Origin: Sedimentitalea sp041224545
GTDB taxonomy: Bacteria; Pseudomonadota; Alphaproteobacteria; Rhodobacterales; Rhodobacteraceae
Length of the DNA: 64,000 nt
Assembly (NCBI RefSeq): GCF_041224545.1
Contig: NZ_JBGFGP010000148.1
Location: forward strand, 1-64,000
Direction of reading: 5' to 3'
Under the pieces are notes generated by a model, which was not told the DNA's origin, did no database searches, and worked only from the letters and a program-made list of their open reading frames with translations. This document shows positions 1-8,269 of this stretch, one piece after another. The position numbers and the translations under genes are program-made. Each line of letters starts with the position of its first letter. Position 1 is the first letter of the stretch.

Positions 1-71
1 AGGAACACCAGCAGAAAATAATGAATCCGCCGCAGAAACAGCGAAAGATAAAACTTAACGTCTGGGATCAT
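1..71 (-). CDS. Wzz/chain-length-determinant-like protein, N-terminal fragment
   Basis: The minus strand opens with ATG at 71-69 and stays open to the window edge, giving 23 residues (MIPDVKFYLSLFLRR, then a hydrophobic IHYFLLVF). A short polar start, a basic LRR patch and the beginning of a membrane segment are typical of Wzz/GumC-type polysaccharide co-polymerases in Rhodobacterales. These are inner-membrane proteins that control polysaccharide chain length. Only the first residues are visible, so the family call rests on pattern recognition. The start overlaps the 3' end of a tiny hydrophobic ORF (147-55, minus). No strong ribosome site is seen. Confidence 0.4.
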   Translation of the reverse strand, partial: MIPDVKFYLSLFLRRIHYFLLVF

Positions 72-147
72 TCCGATACGCCTTCACTCCGGACAGGCGC
101 AACATCGCACCAATACTCAACAACATCCAATACAGAACAAAGAACAT
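55..147 (-). CDS. possible small membrane peptide (30 aa)
   Basis: An ATG at 147-145 opens a 30-residue frame with a hydrophobic segment (FFVLYWMLLSIGAML) and a basic tail ending KAYRNDPRR. Its stop lies inside the start of the Wzz-like gene, a 17-bp overlap that could couple their translation. A GTG 24 bases further upstream would extend it. It lies in unusually AT-rich sequence and has no clear Shine-Dalgarno site, so it may not be a gene. Confidence 0.2.
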   Translation of the reverse strand: MFFVLYWMLLSIGAMLRLSGVKAYRNDPRR

Positions 148-231
148 AAACACATATTCCAAAAAATAAATCACTCAAAAATTCAAGAAAACGGGTAAAT
201 ACAGTCCCTCACCTTGCCTCGCCCCTGCGTG

Positions 232-275
232 TAAAAATCGCAGCGCCCCCGTGGATGCCAAAGGCACGGGGGCGC
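232..275 (-). terminator. intrinsic terminator of acnB
   Basis: An 11-bp perfect GC-rich inverted repeat (arms 243-253 and 265-275, 11-base loop) is followed on the minus strand by a short T-run (complement of AAAAA at 233-237). It lies just past the acnB stop, so it most likely ends the acnB transcript. Confidence 0.75.
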
Positions 276-299
276 GACACAGTACGATCAGCCGGACTG

Positions 300-3089
300 T
301 CAGAAATGCACGGAAAGCGTATCGAGAGGCTTTTGCGCCGGCGGGGCGAACTTGGTCAGGTCGATACCTTGCACGGCGGTCTTGTATTCGTCGAGCGTGG
401 GCGTGCGGCCCAGGATCGCGGACAGGACAACCACCGGGGTCGAGGCCAGCAGCGATTCGCCGGTCTTGTCCTCGGCGTCCTCGACAACCCGGCCCTTGAA
501 CAGGCGTGTGGATGTTGCCAGTACCGTATCGCCCCTTGCCGCCTTTTCCTGGTTCCCCATGCACAGGTTGCAGCCCGGGCGTTCGAGATACAGGATATTC
601 TCGTATTCGGTGCGCGCCGTGACCTTGGGGGCGCTGTCGTCAAACTCGAATCCCGAGTATTTCTGCAACACTTCCCAGTCGCCCTCTTCCTTGAGCTCGT
701 CGATGATGTTGTAGGTCGGCGCCGCAACGACCAGCGGGGCCTTGAACTCGACCTTTTCGCCCGCCTTCTCGAGATTGCGCAGCATCTGTGCGACGATCTT
801 GACGTCGCCCTTGTGCACCATGCACGAGCCGACAAACCCCAGGTCCACCTTCTTTTCCGCCTTGTAATACGAAATCGGGCGGATGGTATCATGGGTATAC
901 CGCTTGGAAACATCGGCGTTCTTGACGTCGGGATCGGCGATCATGGGTTCGTTGATCGCATCGAGATCCACCACCACTTCGGCAAAATACTTCGCATTGT
1001 CATCCGGGGTCAGCGCAGGTTTTTCGCCGGATTTGATCTCGGCGATGCGCGCGTCGGCGATGGCGATCAGTTTGGCGAGCATGCCGTTTTCATGCTCCAT
1101 GCCTTTGTCGATCATGATCTGGATACGGTGCTTGGCCAGTTCCAGCGACTCGATCAGCGTTTCGTCGTTTGAAATACAGATCGAGGCCTTGGCCTTCATC
1201 TCGGCTGTCCAGTCGGTGAAGGTAAACGCCTGGTCGGCCAGCAGCGTCCCGATATGGACCTCGATGATCCGGCCCTGAAAGACGTTGTCGCCATGCTGTT
1301 GCAGCATCTGTTGCTGCGTTGCATGAACAACGTCCCGGAAGTCCATGTGATCGGCCATTTTTCCCTTGAACGTCACCTTGACGGATTCAGGGATGGGCAT
1401 CGAGGCCTCGCCGGTGGCCAGCGCCAGCGCGACGGTGCCCGAGTCCGCACCGAACGCCACGCCCTTGGACATTCGCGTGTGGCTGTCGCCGCCGATGATG
1501 ATGGCGTGGTCATCCACCGTGATGTCGTTCAGGACCTTGTGAATCACGTCGGTCATCGCGTGGTACCTGCCCTTGGGGTCGCGCCCGGTGACGAGGCCGA
1601 ACTTGTTCATGAAGGCCATCAGCTTCGGCGTGTTTGCCTGCGCCTTGGCATCCCAGACGGATGCGGTGTGGCAACCCGACTGGTAAGCGCCGTCTACGGC
1701 GGGCGACAGAACGGTGGCGGCCATCGCTTCGAGCTCCTGCGCGGTCATCGGACCGGTGGTGTCCTGCGAGCCGACGATGTTCACCTTGACGCGCACATCC
1801 GAACCCGCATGCAGCACCTTGCCCGGGGTCGCGCCCAGGGCATTGGCGTTGAAGATCTTTTCGACCGCGGTCAGGCCCTGACCGTCATGCGATACCTCTT
1901 TGGAGGGCGCGAATACCGGTGCAGGCTCGACACCCAGGATCCCGGCGGCGACGGTTTGCAGTTTCTTGCCAAAGACGACGGCATAAGAGCCGCCCGCCTT
2001 CATGAACTCCATCTTTTGCGGCGTGAAAGAGGCAGACATATCTGCCAGCTCTTCGCCGCTTTCGCTGTAGAGCTTCTTTTTCCTGGAATTGATCCTGAGA
2101 ACCGTACCGGTTTCCACCGAGTATTTCTGTTCGAGGATCGGGTTGCCGTCATTGTTGAGGATCGGCTTGCCCTCTTCGTCGAGCTTCTTGACCCAGTTCT
2201 TGAGGTCGATGCCGATCCCGCCTGTGACGCCGACCGTGGTCAGGAAAATCGGCGAAATCCCGTTGGTGCCTGCCACGACCGGGGCGATGTTGACGAAGGG
2301 CACATAGGGTGACGCCTGCTTGCCGGTCCAGAGCGCCACGTTGTTGACGCCCGACATGCGGCTTGAGCCAACGCCCATCGTGCCCTTTTCCGCGATCAGC
2401 ATGACCCGCTTGCCGGGATGTTGCAGCTTGAGCTCTTCGATATGTTTCTGTGCGGCTTCGTCAATCATGCACTTCCCGTGCAACTCCCGGTCGGACCGGG
2501 AATGGGCCTGGTTGCCGGGCGACAGCAGGTCGGTCGAGATATCGCCCTCGGCAGCAATGAAGGTGACGACCTCGATTTCCTCGTCGACCTCGGGCAGCTT
2601 GGTAAAGAACTCTGCCTGCGCATAGCTTTGCAGGATGTCCTTGGCGACGGGATTCCCGCTCTCATATGCAACCTTCAGCCGATCAGTGTCGGCCTCGTAG
2701 AGGAACACCTGTGTTTTAAGCACCTCTGCGGCCTGCCCCGCGATGTCGGCATCCTCGCCCAATGCGAGATCCAACAGCACCGCAACAGACGGCCCACCCT
2801 TCATGTGCGAGAGGAGCTCCAGAGCAAATTCGCCCGAGATCTCGTTAACCTCTGCTTCGCCCAGCACGATTTCCTTGAGAAACCCGGCCTTTACACCTGC
2901 GGCGCTGGTCGTGCCGGGCAGCGTGTTGTAAATGAAGAAATTCAATGCCTCGTCGCGATGCGGATGATCGGCGGTCCTGATGATCGAAATGATCTCGGCG
3001 GTCAGGGCTGCGTCGTCAATCGGCTTGGGGTTCAGGCCCTGTGCCTTGCGCGAGTCGATCTCGTTGCGGTATTCGGTGTAGAGGTCCAT
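300..3089 (-). CDS. acnB: aconitate hydratase B
   Basis: Bifunctional aconitase / 2-methylisocitrate dehydratase of the AcnB type, 929 aa, a cytoplasmic [4Fe-4S] TCA-cycle enzyme converting citrate to isocitrate through cis-aconitate. The N-terminal HEAT-like region is followed by the swivel and catalytic domains. The cluster cysteines are recognisable in GFVGSC (about C756) and GCNLCMGNQ (about C840 and C843). The substrate-binding GGDSHTR motif is also present. It is somewhat longer than the E. coli protein (about 865 aa). The start at 3089 has an AGGAGAAACCCC-like ribosome site just upstream. It is a single gene with its own terminator and a palindrome in its promoter region (3173-3192). 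Confidence 0.97.
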   Translation of the reverse strand: MDLYTEYRNEIDSRKAQGLNPKPIDDAALTAEIISIIRTADHPHRDEALNFFIYNTLPGTTSAAGVKAGFLKEIVLGEAEVNEISGEFALELLSHMKGGPSVAVLLDLALGEDADIAGQAAEVLKTQVFLYEADTDRLKVAYESGNPVAKDILQSYAQAEFFTKLPEVDEEIEVVTFIAAEGDISTDLLSPGNQAHSRSDRELHGKCMIDEAAQKHIEELKLQHPGKRVMLIAEKGTMGVGSSRMSGVNNVALWTGKQASPYVPFVNIAPVVAGTNGISPIFLTTVGVTGGIGIDLKNWVKKLDEEGKPILNNDGNPILEQKYSVETGTVLRINSRKKKLYSESGEELADMSASFTPQKMEFMKAGGSYAVVFGKKLQTVAAGILGVEPAPVFAPSKEVSHDGQGLTAVEKIFNANALGATPGKVLHAGSDVRVKVNIVGSQDTTGPMTAQELEAMAATVLSPAVDGAYQSGCHTASVWDAKAQANTPKLMAFMNKFGLVTGRDPKGRYHAMTDVIHKVLNDITVDDHAIIIGGDSHTRMSKGVAFGADSGTVALALATGEASMPIPESVKVTFKGKMADHMDFRDVVHATQQQMLQQHGDNVFQGRIIEVHIGTLLADQAFTFTDWTAEMKAKASICISNDETLIESLELAKHRIQIMIDKGMEHENGMLAKLIAIADARIAEIKSGEKPALTPDDNAKYFAEVVVDLDAINEPMIADPDVKNADVSKRYTHDTIRPISYYKAEKKVDLGFVGSCMVHKGDVKIVAQMLRNLEKAGEKVEFKAPLVVAAPTYNIIDELKEEGDWEVLQKYSGFEFDDSAPKVTARTEYENILYLERPGCNLCMGNQEKAARGDTVLATSTRLFKGRVVEDAEDKTGESLLASTPVVVLSAILGRTPTLDEYKTAVQGIDLTKFAPPAQKPLDTLSVHF

Positions 3090-3172
3090 GGGGTTTCTCC
3101 TAGGCGCAGATGGGTGCTGAAATGCGAAAAACCGGCTTGTCCGATGCAGTCGGAGACCCGGATCGCCCTTCG

Positions 3173-3192
3173 TTGTATACCGCAGTATACAA
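3173..3192. promoter_or_regulatory. palindromic operator upstream of acnB
   Basis: A perfect inverted repeat, TTGTATAC-N4-GTATACAA, lies 84 bases upstream of the acnB start. Read on the minus strand it contains TATACT, a plausible -10 element, so a bound regulator would block acnB transcription. The symmetry resembles operators of GntR-type regulators, but the cognate factor is not identifiable here. Confidence 0.5.
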
Positions 3193-3345
3193 ACTCTCAG
3201 AGGGCCACAAGCCCAATCAGAGCGACCAGATGTCTCAGGTGTTTAGGGGCTTTCCCAGTGCAGAAATGGGGGGTAAGCCGATCCGGCACATCCGGGGCAC
3301 CAAATGCCGTTACAGGACTGTTACACATCCTGAAGTCAGAGCCTG

Positions 3346-4359
3346 TCAGAGGCGTTCGAGAATGGTACGGCTTTTCGGCATAAGCGCAAGGCTGGCCGAC
3401 ATGCGTTTGCGCCAGGCGGGTCCTTTCTCGCGCGCTTCGGCATAGGCGTCGCTCAGTTCGACCGGCCGTTCATTGGCCAGCACCTCGATCAGAAAGGCCG
3501 CTTGTGCGCGATCCTTGCCGGATTTCGCCGAGTCCGGCCCGTCGCGCCGACGGTCTGCCACGATCAGCTTGTGAATGGCGAAACGTTCCGGGCGCGGAAC
3601 CTGCACGAGCGATCCATAGCGATAGAGGAACGGAACCTGCAGCGGTTCGGCAATGAGATAATTCAGATGATGCAGGCTCTGCGCGCTGACGCCCAGTGAC
3701 GGCAGCTCTCGCAGGCCTTCCTCGTCGTCAAACGAGGGCGTCAGGAATTCGACCATCGTCTGCCGGTCGGTTTGCCGCCAACGCCAGACATGTTGTCGGT
3801 CGAGCGCGGGTACGGGGTCAAACCTGAGGTCGCCGAATACCTCATCCAGCGGAGTCTCGACGCGGTCATTGATGACGATCGAGAGGCGCTCGAAGCTCGC
3901 GATGTCGATGTCGTCGGTCTGTGCCGCCGCATCAAATCCGATCCTGACGCCCAGTTCGCCCTCATAGCACAGAAAGGCGTTTGTCCCCACCAGCGTACCG
4001 CCCAGCCGAAACACACCGGTGCGGGCCATGGCGGATACGATTTGCCCGGTGTTGATATCCGCCATGCGCAGACCCTCGGCCCGCAGGATGCGCATCAACC
4101 GGGCGCGTTCCTTTTCCCGTACCCGGTCCTGCCCGGCAAGCTCCTTGTGGCGGTGCAGCCTGCTCCGCAAATCTGCGCTGTCCTCTCCGATGTAACGGTC
4201 GATGGTCTGACGTCCCAGGCGGTAATGGTCGTACCAGTAGATCCTGTTGCCGACCTCTTTACGTTTCGGTGTGCCGATCAGTCCGGACACGGCACCATCC
4301 TTGAGATTTCGCAGCAGGTCGATCCAGGCACTGCGCGCGACCGAACTCAGGTATTGCAT
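3346..4359 (-). CDS. nucleotidyltransferase-fold protein, GSU2403 type
   Basis: A 337-aa protein of the GSU2403-type nucleotidyltransferase-fold family (NTP_transf_8). The central region (about residues 105-150: GTNAFLCYEGELGVRIGF, then TDDIDIASFE) carries a DxD-like acidic pair typical of the NTase fold. The N-terminal part, about 100 residues, is rich in charged helices. The ATG at 4359 is preferred over a TTG five codons upstream because the GTGGGG stretch can act as ribosome site. Substrate and role are unknown. Relatives include antitoxin/toxin-type and defence-associated NTases, but no partner gene is adjacent. The next gene upstream, the sigma factor, is divergent. Two palindromes in the promoter suggest tight repression. 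Confidence 0.7.
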   Translation of the reverse strand: MQYLSSVARSAWIDLLRNLKDGAVSGLIGTPKRKEVGNRIYWYDHYRLGRQTIDRYIGEDSADLRSRLHRHKELAGQDRVREKERARLMRILRAEGLRMADINTGQIVSAMARTGVFRLGGTLVGTNAFLCYEGELGVRIGFDAAAQTDDIDIASFERLSIVINDRVETPLDEVFGDLRFDPVPALDRQHVWRWRQTDRQTMVEFLTPSFDDEEGLRELPSLGVSAQSLHHLNYLIAEPLQVPFLYRYGSLVQVPRPERFAIHKLIVADRRRDGPDSAKSGKDRAQAAFLIEVLANERPVELSDAYAEAREKGPAWRKRMSASLALMPKSRTILERL

Positions 4360-4362
4360 GGA

Positions 4363-4394
4363 TTTACCCCACAAAGAATTTTACGTGGGGTAAA
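4363..4394. promoter_or_regulatory. palindrome copy 1, overlapping the ribosome site of the NTase-fold gene
   Basis: A perfect 10-bp inverted repeat, TTTACCCCAC-N12-GTGGGGTAAA, ends 4 bases before the start codon. It could serve as an operator, and in mRNA it could fold and hide the GTGGGG ribosome site. A second copy lies 46 bp upstream. Confidence 0.6.
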
Positions 4395-4410
4395 TTATCA
4401 GATTTGCGGC

Positions 4411-4438
4411 TACCCCACAACAATTTTAACGTGGTGTA
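4411..4438. promoter_or_regulatory. palindrome copy 2
   Basis: TACCCCAC-N12-GTGGTGTA has the same 12-base spacer and a nearly identical AT-rich core to copy 1, with one mismatch between its arms. The centre-to-centre distance of 46 bp and the conserved spacing argue for a pair of binding sites for one dimeric regulator. Confidence 0.55.
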
Positions 4439-4519
4439 AAAGTACGGTGGCCCCTTCCGGGATCGGGTGATAGGGCTTGCTCGTTTGACTTGGCGCGGAC
4501 CCGGCGTCAGAGTCCTGAC

Positions 4520-5023
4520 ATGCCGAGGCGCACAGATATCGAAATCCTGCTTCCTGAATTCCGGGCATATGCGCTGGCCATATGCGCGTCGGCCAGTGAT
4601 GCGGAAGACCTGATACAGGATGCAATCGAACGGGCGTTGCGGACGGATAACAGGCCAGCGCGCATTGACGAGCTTCGGCCCTGGATGTTTCGCGTTATCC
4701 GCAACCTGCATTACGACGAACTCCGTAAAAAGCGAGTGCGCAGGGAATATTTGGCCGCCGAGAGACGTCTCTCTGATGAAGCGGGGTCATCGGACGCGGC
4801 GCGCGATATTCTGGTCCGTCTTGCCTTTGGCAAGCTACCGCCGGATATGCGCGAGGTTCTGTGCCTTGTGGACATAATGGGGCTGAAATATGCGGAAGCG
4901 GCAGAGGTCATGAACGTCGCCAACGGCACAGTGATGAGCCGGGTCAGCCGGGCGCGAAGGGCGCTTCTGAAATTGGTGGATGGCGCCGAGACGCGCGATG
5001 TTGCAGAGAAACGCGGAAAATGA
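4520..5023 (+). CDS. ECF RNA polymerase sigma factor
   Basis: A 167-aa sigma-70-family factor of the extracytoplasmic function type. Region 2 is visible near the N-terminus (DAEDLIQDAIERAL, then LRPWMFRVIRNLHYDELRKK). Region 4 ends the protein (LPPDMREVLCLVDIMGLKYAEAAEVM, then GTVMSRVSRARRALLKL), including the helix-turn-helix that reads the -35 box. The ATG at 4520 matches the family start; a TTG ten codons upstream is less likely. Its stop overlaps the start of the anti-sigma gene (ATGA). It is probably held inactive by that partner; the inducing signal is unknown. Confidence 0.93.
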   Translation: MPRRTDIEILLPEFRAYALAICASASDAEDLIQDAIERALRTDNRPARIDELRPWMFRVIRNLHYDELRKKRVRREYLAAERRLSDEAGSSDAARDILVRLAFGKLPPDMREVLCLVDIMGLKYAEAAEVMNVANGTVMSRVSRARRALLKLVDGAETRDVAEKRGK

Positions 5024-5760
5024 ACGAATTGAACGACAAGGACTGGGAACTGGTCAATGCATATCATGATGATGAGCTGACCGAGCGCGAGCGCAGCAGG
5101 ATGGACCTGCGGCTTGCCTCCGAACCGGCCCTTGCCGATGCGCTTCGCGATGTGACGGGTGTGTCCGTCAGCCTCGCGTCGCTGCGCCCTGAAATACCGC
5201 AACGGGCTGTATTCCCGACGGAACGGACGGCAAACAGCAACTGGAAGCCGCGCAGGTGGATCGCGGGTGGCGCACTTGCCCTGGCGATCGCGGCCGCCGT
5301 CGTTTTCGGCAACGGTAACGGCAACGCCACACCCACGATACAGGGCATTCATGCCGATTTTGCCGCACAAGCGTTCTCGACGGAAGAAGATGATCTTCGG
5401 CTGGTCGCCACATTTGCACAAGCCGACACGCCGGATCTGACCGGTGCCAACCTCATGCCTGTGTCCCATCGCACTCTGGATACTGGTGATGTTACCCACT
5501 ACACCGGTCGGAACGGGTGCCGTCTGACCTATTTCCGGGGCAACTTTGCATTGGATCAGGCGGACGAGACCGGCGGATACCAGATCGCGGAATGGACGAC
5601 CCCGAACAATCTGCGGCATCTGATCGTTGCGACGGGCATGGACCAATCGCGGTTCGATGCGATCGCGCTTTATCTCAAGCGCATCACGCAGTCAGAGCCG
5701 GCCGATCAGGTTATGGCGACGGCGATCCAGGCAACAAACACCCGCCCCTGCATCGGCTGA
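5020..5760 (+). CDS. anti-sigma factor, single-pass membrane protein
   Basis: A 246-aa protein translationally coupled to the ECF sigma gene. The N-terminal segment (about 8-30) has the LVNAYHDDELTERERSRM signature of cytoplasmic anti-sigma domains but lacks the two cysteines of the zinc-binding (ZAS) version. A single membrane helix lies at about 75-95 (WIAGGALALAIAAAVVFG). The rest is a presumably periplasmic sensing domain with two cysteines. It should sequester the sigma factor at the membrane until a periplasmic signal releases it. The signal cannot be read from sequence. Confidence 0.85.
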   Translation: MNELNDKDWELVNAYHDDELTERERSRMDLRLASEPALADALRDVTGVSVSLASLRPEIPQRAVFPTERTANSNWKPRRWIAGGALALAIAAAVVFGNGNGNATPTIQGIHADFAAQAFSTEEDDLRLVATFAQADTPDLTGANLMPVSHRTLDTGDVTHYTGRNGCRLTYFRGNFALDQADETGGYQIAEWTTPNNLRHLIVATGMDQSRFDAIALYLKRITQSEPADQVMATAIQATNTRPCIG

Positions 5761-5798
5761 CGCCTGCGCATCTGCACCGGTGGCCACACCAGCCTGAA

Positions 5799-5846
5799 AA
5801 ACCGGCGACAGACCCTCTGGCTGCGCCAAAGGGTCTGCGCCGGTTT
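5799..5846. terminator. long bidirectional terminator hairpin
   Basis: Arms 5799-5816 and 5830-5846 pair over 17 bp with a single bulged A. The T-run is clearer on the minus strand (five T) than on the plus strand (three T). It sits in the 305-base convergent gap between the anti-sigma gene and the cytochrome gene and probably stops transcripts from both sides. The rest of this gap shows no gene. Confidence 0.65.
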
Positions 5847-5876
5847 CCAAGGGCATGGGTTTTCATACCCTCTTGG
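5847..5876. terminator. second, weaker hairpin in the same gap
   Basis: CCAAG/CTTGG and GGCATG/CATACC pair across a TTTT-containing loop, with a two-base bulge and one mismatch. It directly abuts the stronger hairpin, so the two form a tandem termination region. Confidence 0.35.
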
Positions 5877-6065
5877 ACTTTACCAAAATCACTCTTTAAC
5901 AACGAACGCCAGGACGTCGGCAGAGCCGGGCCGCTTTTCCGAACCGGAGTCGCATCACATCTTCCAGAGTGTCGCGCGATTAGCTTGACACCCCGAGCAT
6001 GACCTGCGCGTTTAAATCATTGATTTCATGAAATTTCAGGTGAGTCAGTTCCATCGCGAGACGCG

Positions 6066-6779
6066 CTAGTTCAACTTGCGCGGAAAGTTCGGCCGGTCGG
6101 TGTTGTAATGCGCCGTCAGATAATCGAGGATCTCGGTGCGGTCGGGCTCTTCAAGCTCGTCCATGCCCTGTTCGTCGACCATCCATTCGAACATCTCTTC
6201 CCATTCGTCGCGGGTCAGGCCCTGCTGTGCCACGATCATTTCCGAATGACAGGCGGTGCAGGCGTAATAGGTCGTCTCGACGCCCGGCGCATCGAACAGC
6301 ACGCCAAATTCGTAGTCTTCTTCTTCGGTGGCCTCGTCTGGCGCGTCCGCCTCTGTGGCGCCAAATGTCAGCGGGGCGTCAGAAAACCCGTTCAGATAGG
6401 CGATCAGACTTGCCCGCTCCGAGTCTTTCCTGAGGCCCGCAAAGCTCATCTTTGTCCCTTTGATTGCGTCTTTCGGTTTGGCCAGAAAGGCGTCCAGCCG
6501 TTCGACGCTCCAGTCACCGCCAGCCTCGCTCAGGGCCGATGAATAGGCAAATCCGTCAACAGCCGCGACAGGTCCGCCGACGACACCAAAGAGGTTTGGG
6601 CCAACCTTGGATTTGCCGCCCTGCTCCACGGTATGGCAGGCGGCACATTTCTTGAACACGCGCGCGCCCTTTTCCGGGTCGGCGGCGGCCAGCGCAGCGT
6701 CAAGATCGGCAAGTGCCGGCGATGCTGCGGCCACGGCAATGGCCACAACGGTAAGGGTTCGCAGATTTGCGAATGCCAT
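6066..6779 (-). CDS. diheme c-type cytochrome, sulfite dehydrogenase electron acceptor (SorB-like fusion)
   Basis: A 237-aa exported cytochrome with a Sec signal peptide (about residues 1-24, ending SPALA). The first half is a class I cytochrome c: heme motif CAACH at 45-49 and probable axial M111 in GTKMSF. After an acidic linker (about 138-165), a second heme motif CTACH at 174-178 begins a SorB-like module (LTRDEWEEMFEWMVDEQGM, then ILDYLTAHY). It lies 58 bases after the molybdenum sulfite dehydrogenase gene, so it probably carries electrons from that enzyme to the respiratory chain in the periplasm. The start at 6779 follows a GGAG ribosome site. Classical SorB has one heme, so this is a fused form. 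Confidence 0.85.
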   Translation of the reverse strand: MAFANLRTLTVVAIAVAAASPALADLDAALAAADPEKGARVFKKCAACHTVEQGGKSKVGPNLFGVVGGPVAAVDGFAYSSALSEAGGDWSVERLDAFLAKPKDAIKGTKMSFAGLRKDSERASLIAYLNGFSDAPLTFGATEADAPDEATEEEDYEFGVLFDAPGVETTYYACTACHSEMIVAQQGLTRDEWEEMFEWMVDEQGMDELEEPDRTEILDYLTAHYNTDRPNFPRKLN

Positions 6780-6837
6780 GGGGTTCTCCATTTCTCGAAT
6801 CTCTGGCTGGGGTGACGGCATGCGTCACCCCGAACAG

Positions 6838-8133
6838 TCAGCTGGCGCGCACGCCAACCCTGTGCATGCTGTTGTTGAGATACCCTTTCGGGTTCCAGTC
6901 GATGGCAAAGGGCTGCATCACACCTTCGCTGTCCGTCGCGCGGGCCCAGATTTCGTAATACCCCGCCTGCGGAAACGAAACGTCCGCGCGCCAGTTCTGC
7001 CAGGCACCGTCATTTACCGGGTCGTCAAGCTCGGCGGTTGACCATGTCGCGCCGAAATCGGTCGAGAGTTCAACCGTGGTGATCGAACGGTCTCCGGACC
7101 AGGCATGGCCCCGCACCTGCGTGCTCATCCCGGTTTCCGCACCATTGGCCGGGAACGTCACCAGCGATTTGACCGGCATGCGTTCGATGATGACAAAATC
7201 CTCTTCCGGCACATCCTGACCGGGGGCCACCGGATAGCCGGGTACGCGATAAGAGGTGCCGGTCATCTTGGGGCCGTCATGCACCTGGTCGCGCAGCTCG
7301 ATCCGGGTCAGCCATTTCTGTGCCGTCGACGCCGGCCAGCCGGGCACCACGAGGCGCAGCGGCGCGCCATTCATCGGGTGCAGCGCATCGCCATTCATTT
7401 CAAAGGCGATCAGGATGTTGTCGGTCAGGGCCTTGTCAATGGGCAGCCCGCGCGAGATCGGCAGCTTGTCGGCCTTGCCCGAAAGATGCGTGTCCGCGCC
7501 ATAATGCGCCGTATAGACCACATTGGACTGGACCCCGGCCTTTTCCAGAACGTCCTTGAGCCGCACACCTGTCCATTCGGAACACCCGATTGCGCCATAG
7601 GTCCACTGGTTGCCCTTGGCCGGCGGATTGAAGAAACCCCGCCCGTTGCCGCCGCATTCCAGCGTCAGCGCCATCGTCACGACCTCGAACTGCTCGCGCA
7701 GGTCGGCGATGCTCAGTTCCATCGGGGTATCCACGAATCCGTCAATGGTCAGCGTCCAGGTCGCGGGGTCGACATCCTGGGGCGGAATACCGTTGTTCCG
7801 GATGAAATGCCGGTTTGTCGGCGTGATCGGGTCGTCCAGCAATTCGGGCGGCGTTTCGGCATTGACGGGGCGATCATTTAGGAGCGTCAGGCCGTCCTTG
7901 CCCACCAGAACGTCATCCTGCGCCATCGCCGCCGGGACGAACCCGACCGGCATGTTGCGATGAAAGGGGATCGACGTGCCGACCATTGCCGCCATCGTGG
8001 CAAGACCGGTTCGTTTCAGGAACCCGCGCCGGTCAGGATTGGCAACACGGCCGAAAAACGCCTTGTCCGCCTTTTCCGGATCTGTCGCGAAAAACTCCTG
8101 AACGGTGTGTTTCTTGTCGTCATCAAGCGCCAT
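6838..8133 (-). CDS. sulfite dehydrogenase, molybdopterin catalytic subunit (SorA/SoxC type)
   Basis: A 431-aa sulfite oxidase family enzyme oxidising sulfite to sulfate in the periplasm. A twin-arginine signal (RRGFLK at 35-40 plus hydrophobic stretch) indicates export already folded with its molybdenum cofactor. The Mo-ligating cysteine is C160 in TLECGGNGR. The C-terminal half is the dimerisation domain (about 300-425). The neighbouring cytochrome is the likely electron acceptor. No soxXYZAB thiosulfate genes are present, so a sulfite dehydrogenase role fits better than SoxC. Such enzymes dispose of sulfite released from organosulfur compounds. Confidence 0.88.
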   Translation of the reverse strand: MALDDDKKHTVQEFFATDPEKADKAFFGRVANPDRRGFLKRTGLATMAAMVGTSIPFHRNMPVGFVPAAMAQDDVLVGKDGLTLLNDRPVNAETPPELLDDPITPTNRHFIRNNGIPPQDVDPATWTLTIDGFVDTPMELSIADLREQFEVVTMALTLECGGNGRGFFNPPAKGNQWTYGAIGCSEWTGVRLKDVLEKAGVQSNVVYTAHYGADTHLSGKADKLPISRGLPIDKALTDNILIAFEMNGDALHPMNGAPLRLVVPGWPASTAQKWLTRIELRDQVHDGPKMTGTSYRVPGYPVAPGQDVPEEDFVIIERMPVKSLVTFPANGAETGMSTQVRGHAWSGDRSITTVELSTDFGATWSTAELDDPVNDGAWQNWRADVSFPQAGYYEIWARATDSEGVMQPFAIDWNPKGYLNNSMHRVGVRAS

Positions 8134-8269
8134 CTTGTCCTCCCTTGGGTACCGGCTTGGGTGCCTTTGAATGCCTTGGTTCGGAAAAGAGACGTTTCAC
8201 ATGCAAATTTTATTCCGCATGTGATCGATGTTTTTTTGAAGACGGGTCACTACCGCCGGACGCGCGCTT

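Noticed and set aside
6023..6034. ATTTCATGAAAT palindrome after the cytochrome gene
   Set aside because: It is a short AT-rich palindrome without a neighbouring promoter or repeated copy; chance occurrence is likely.
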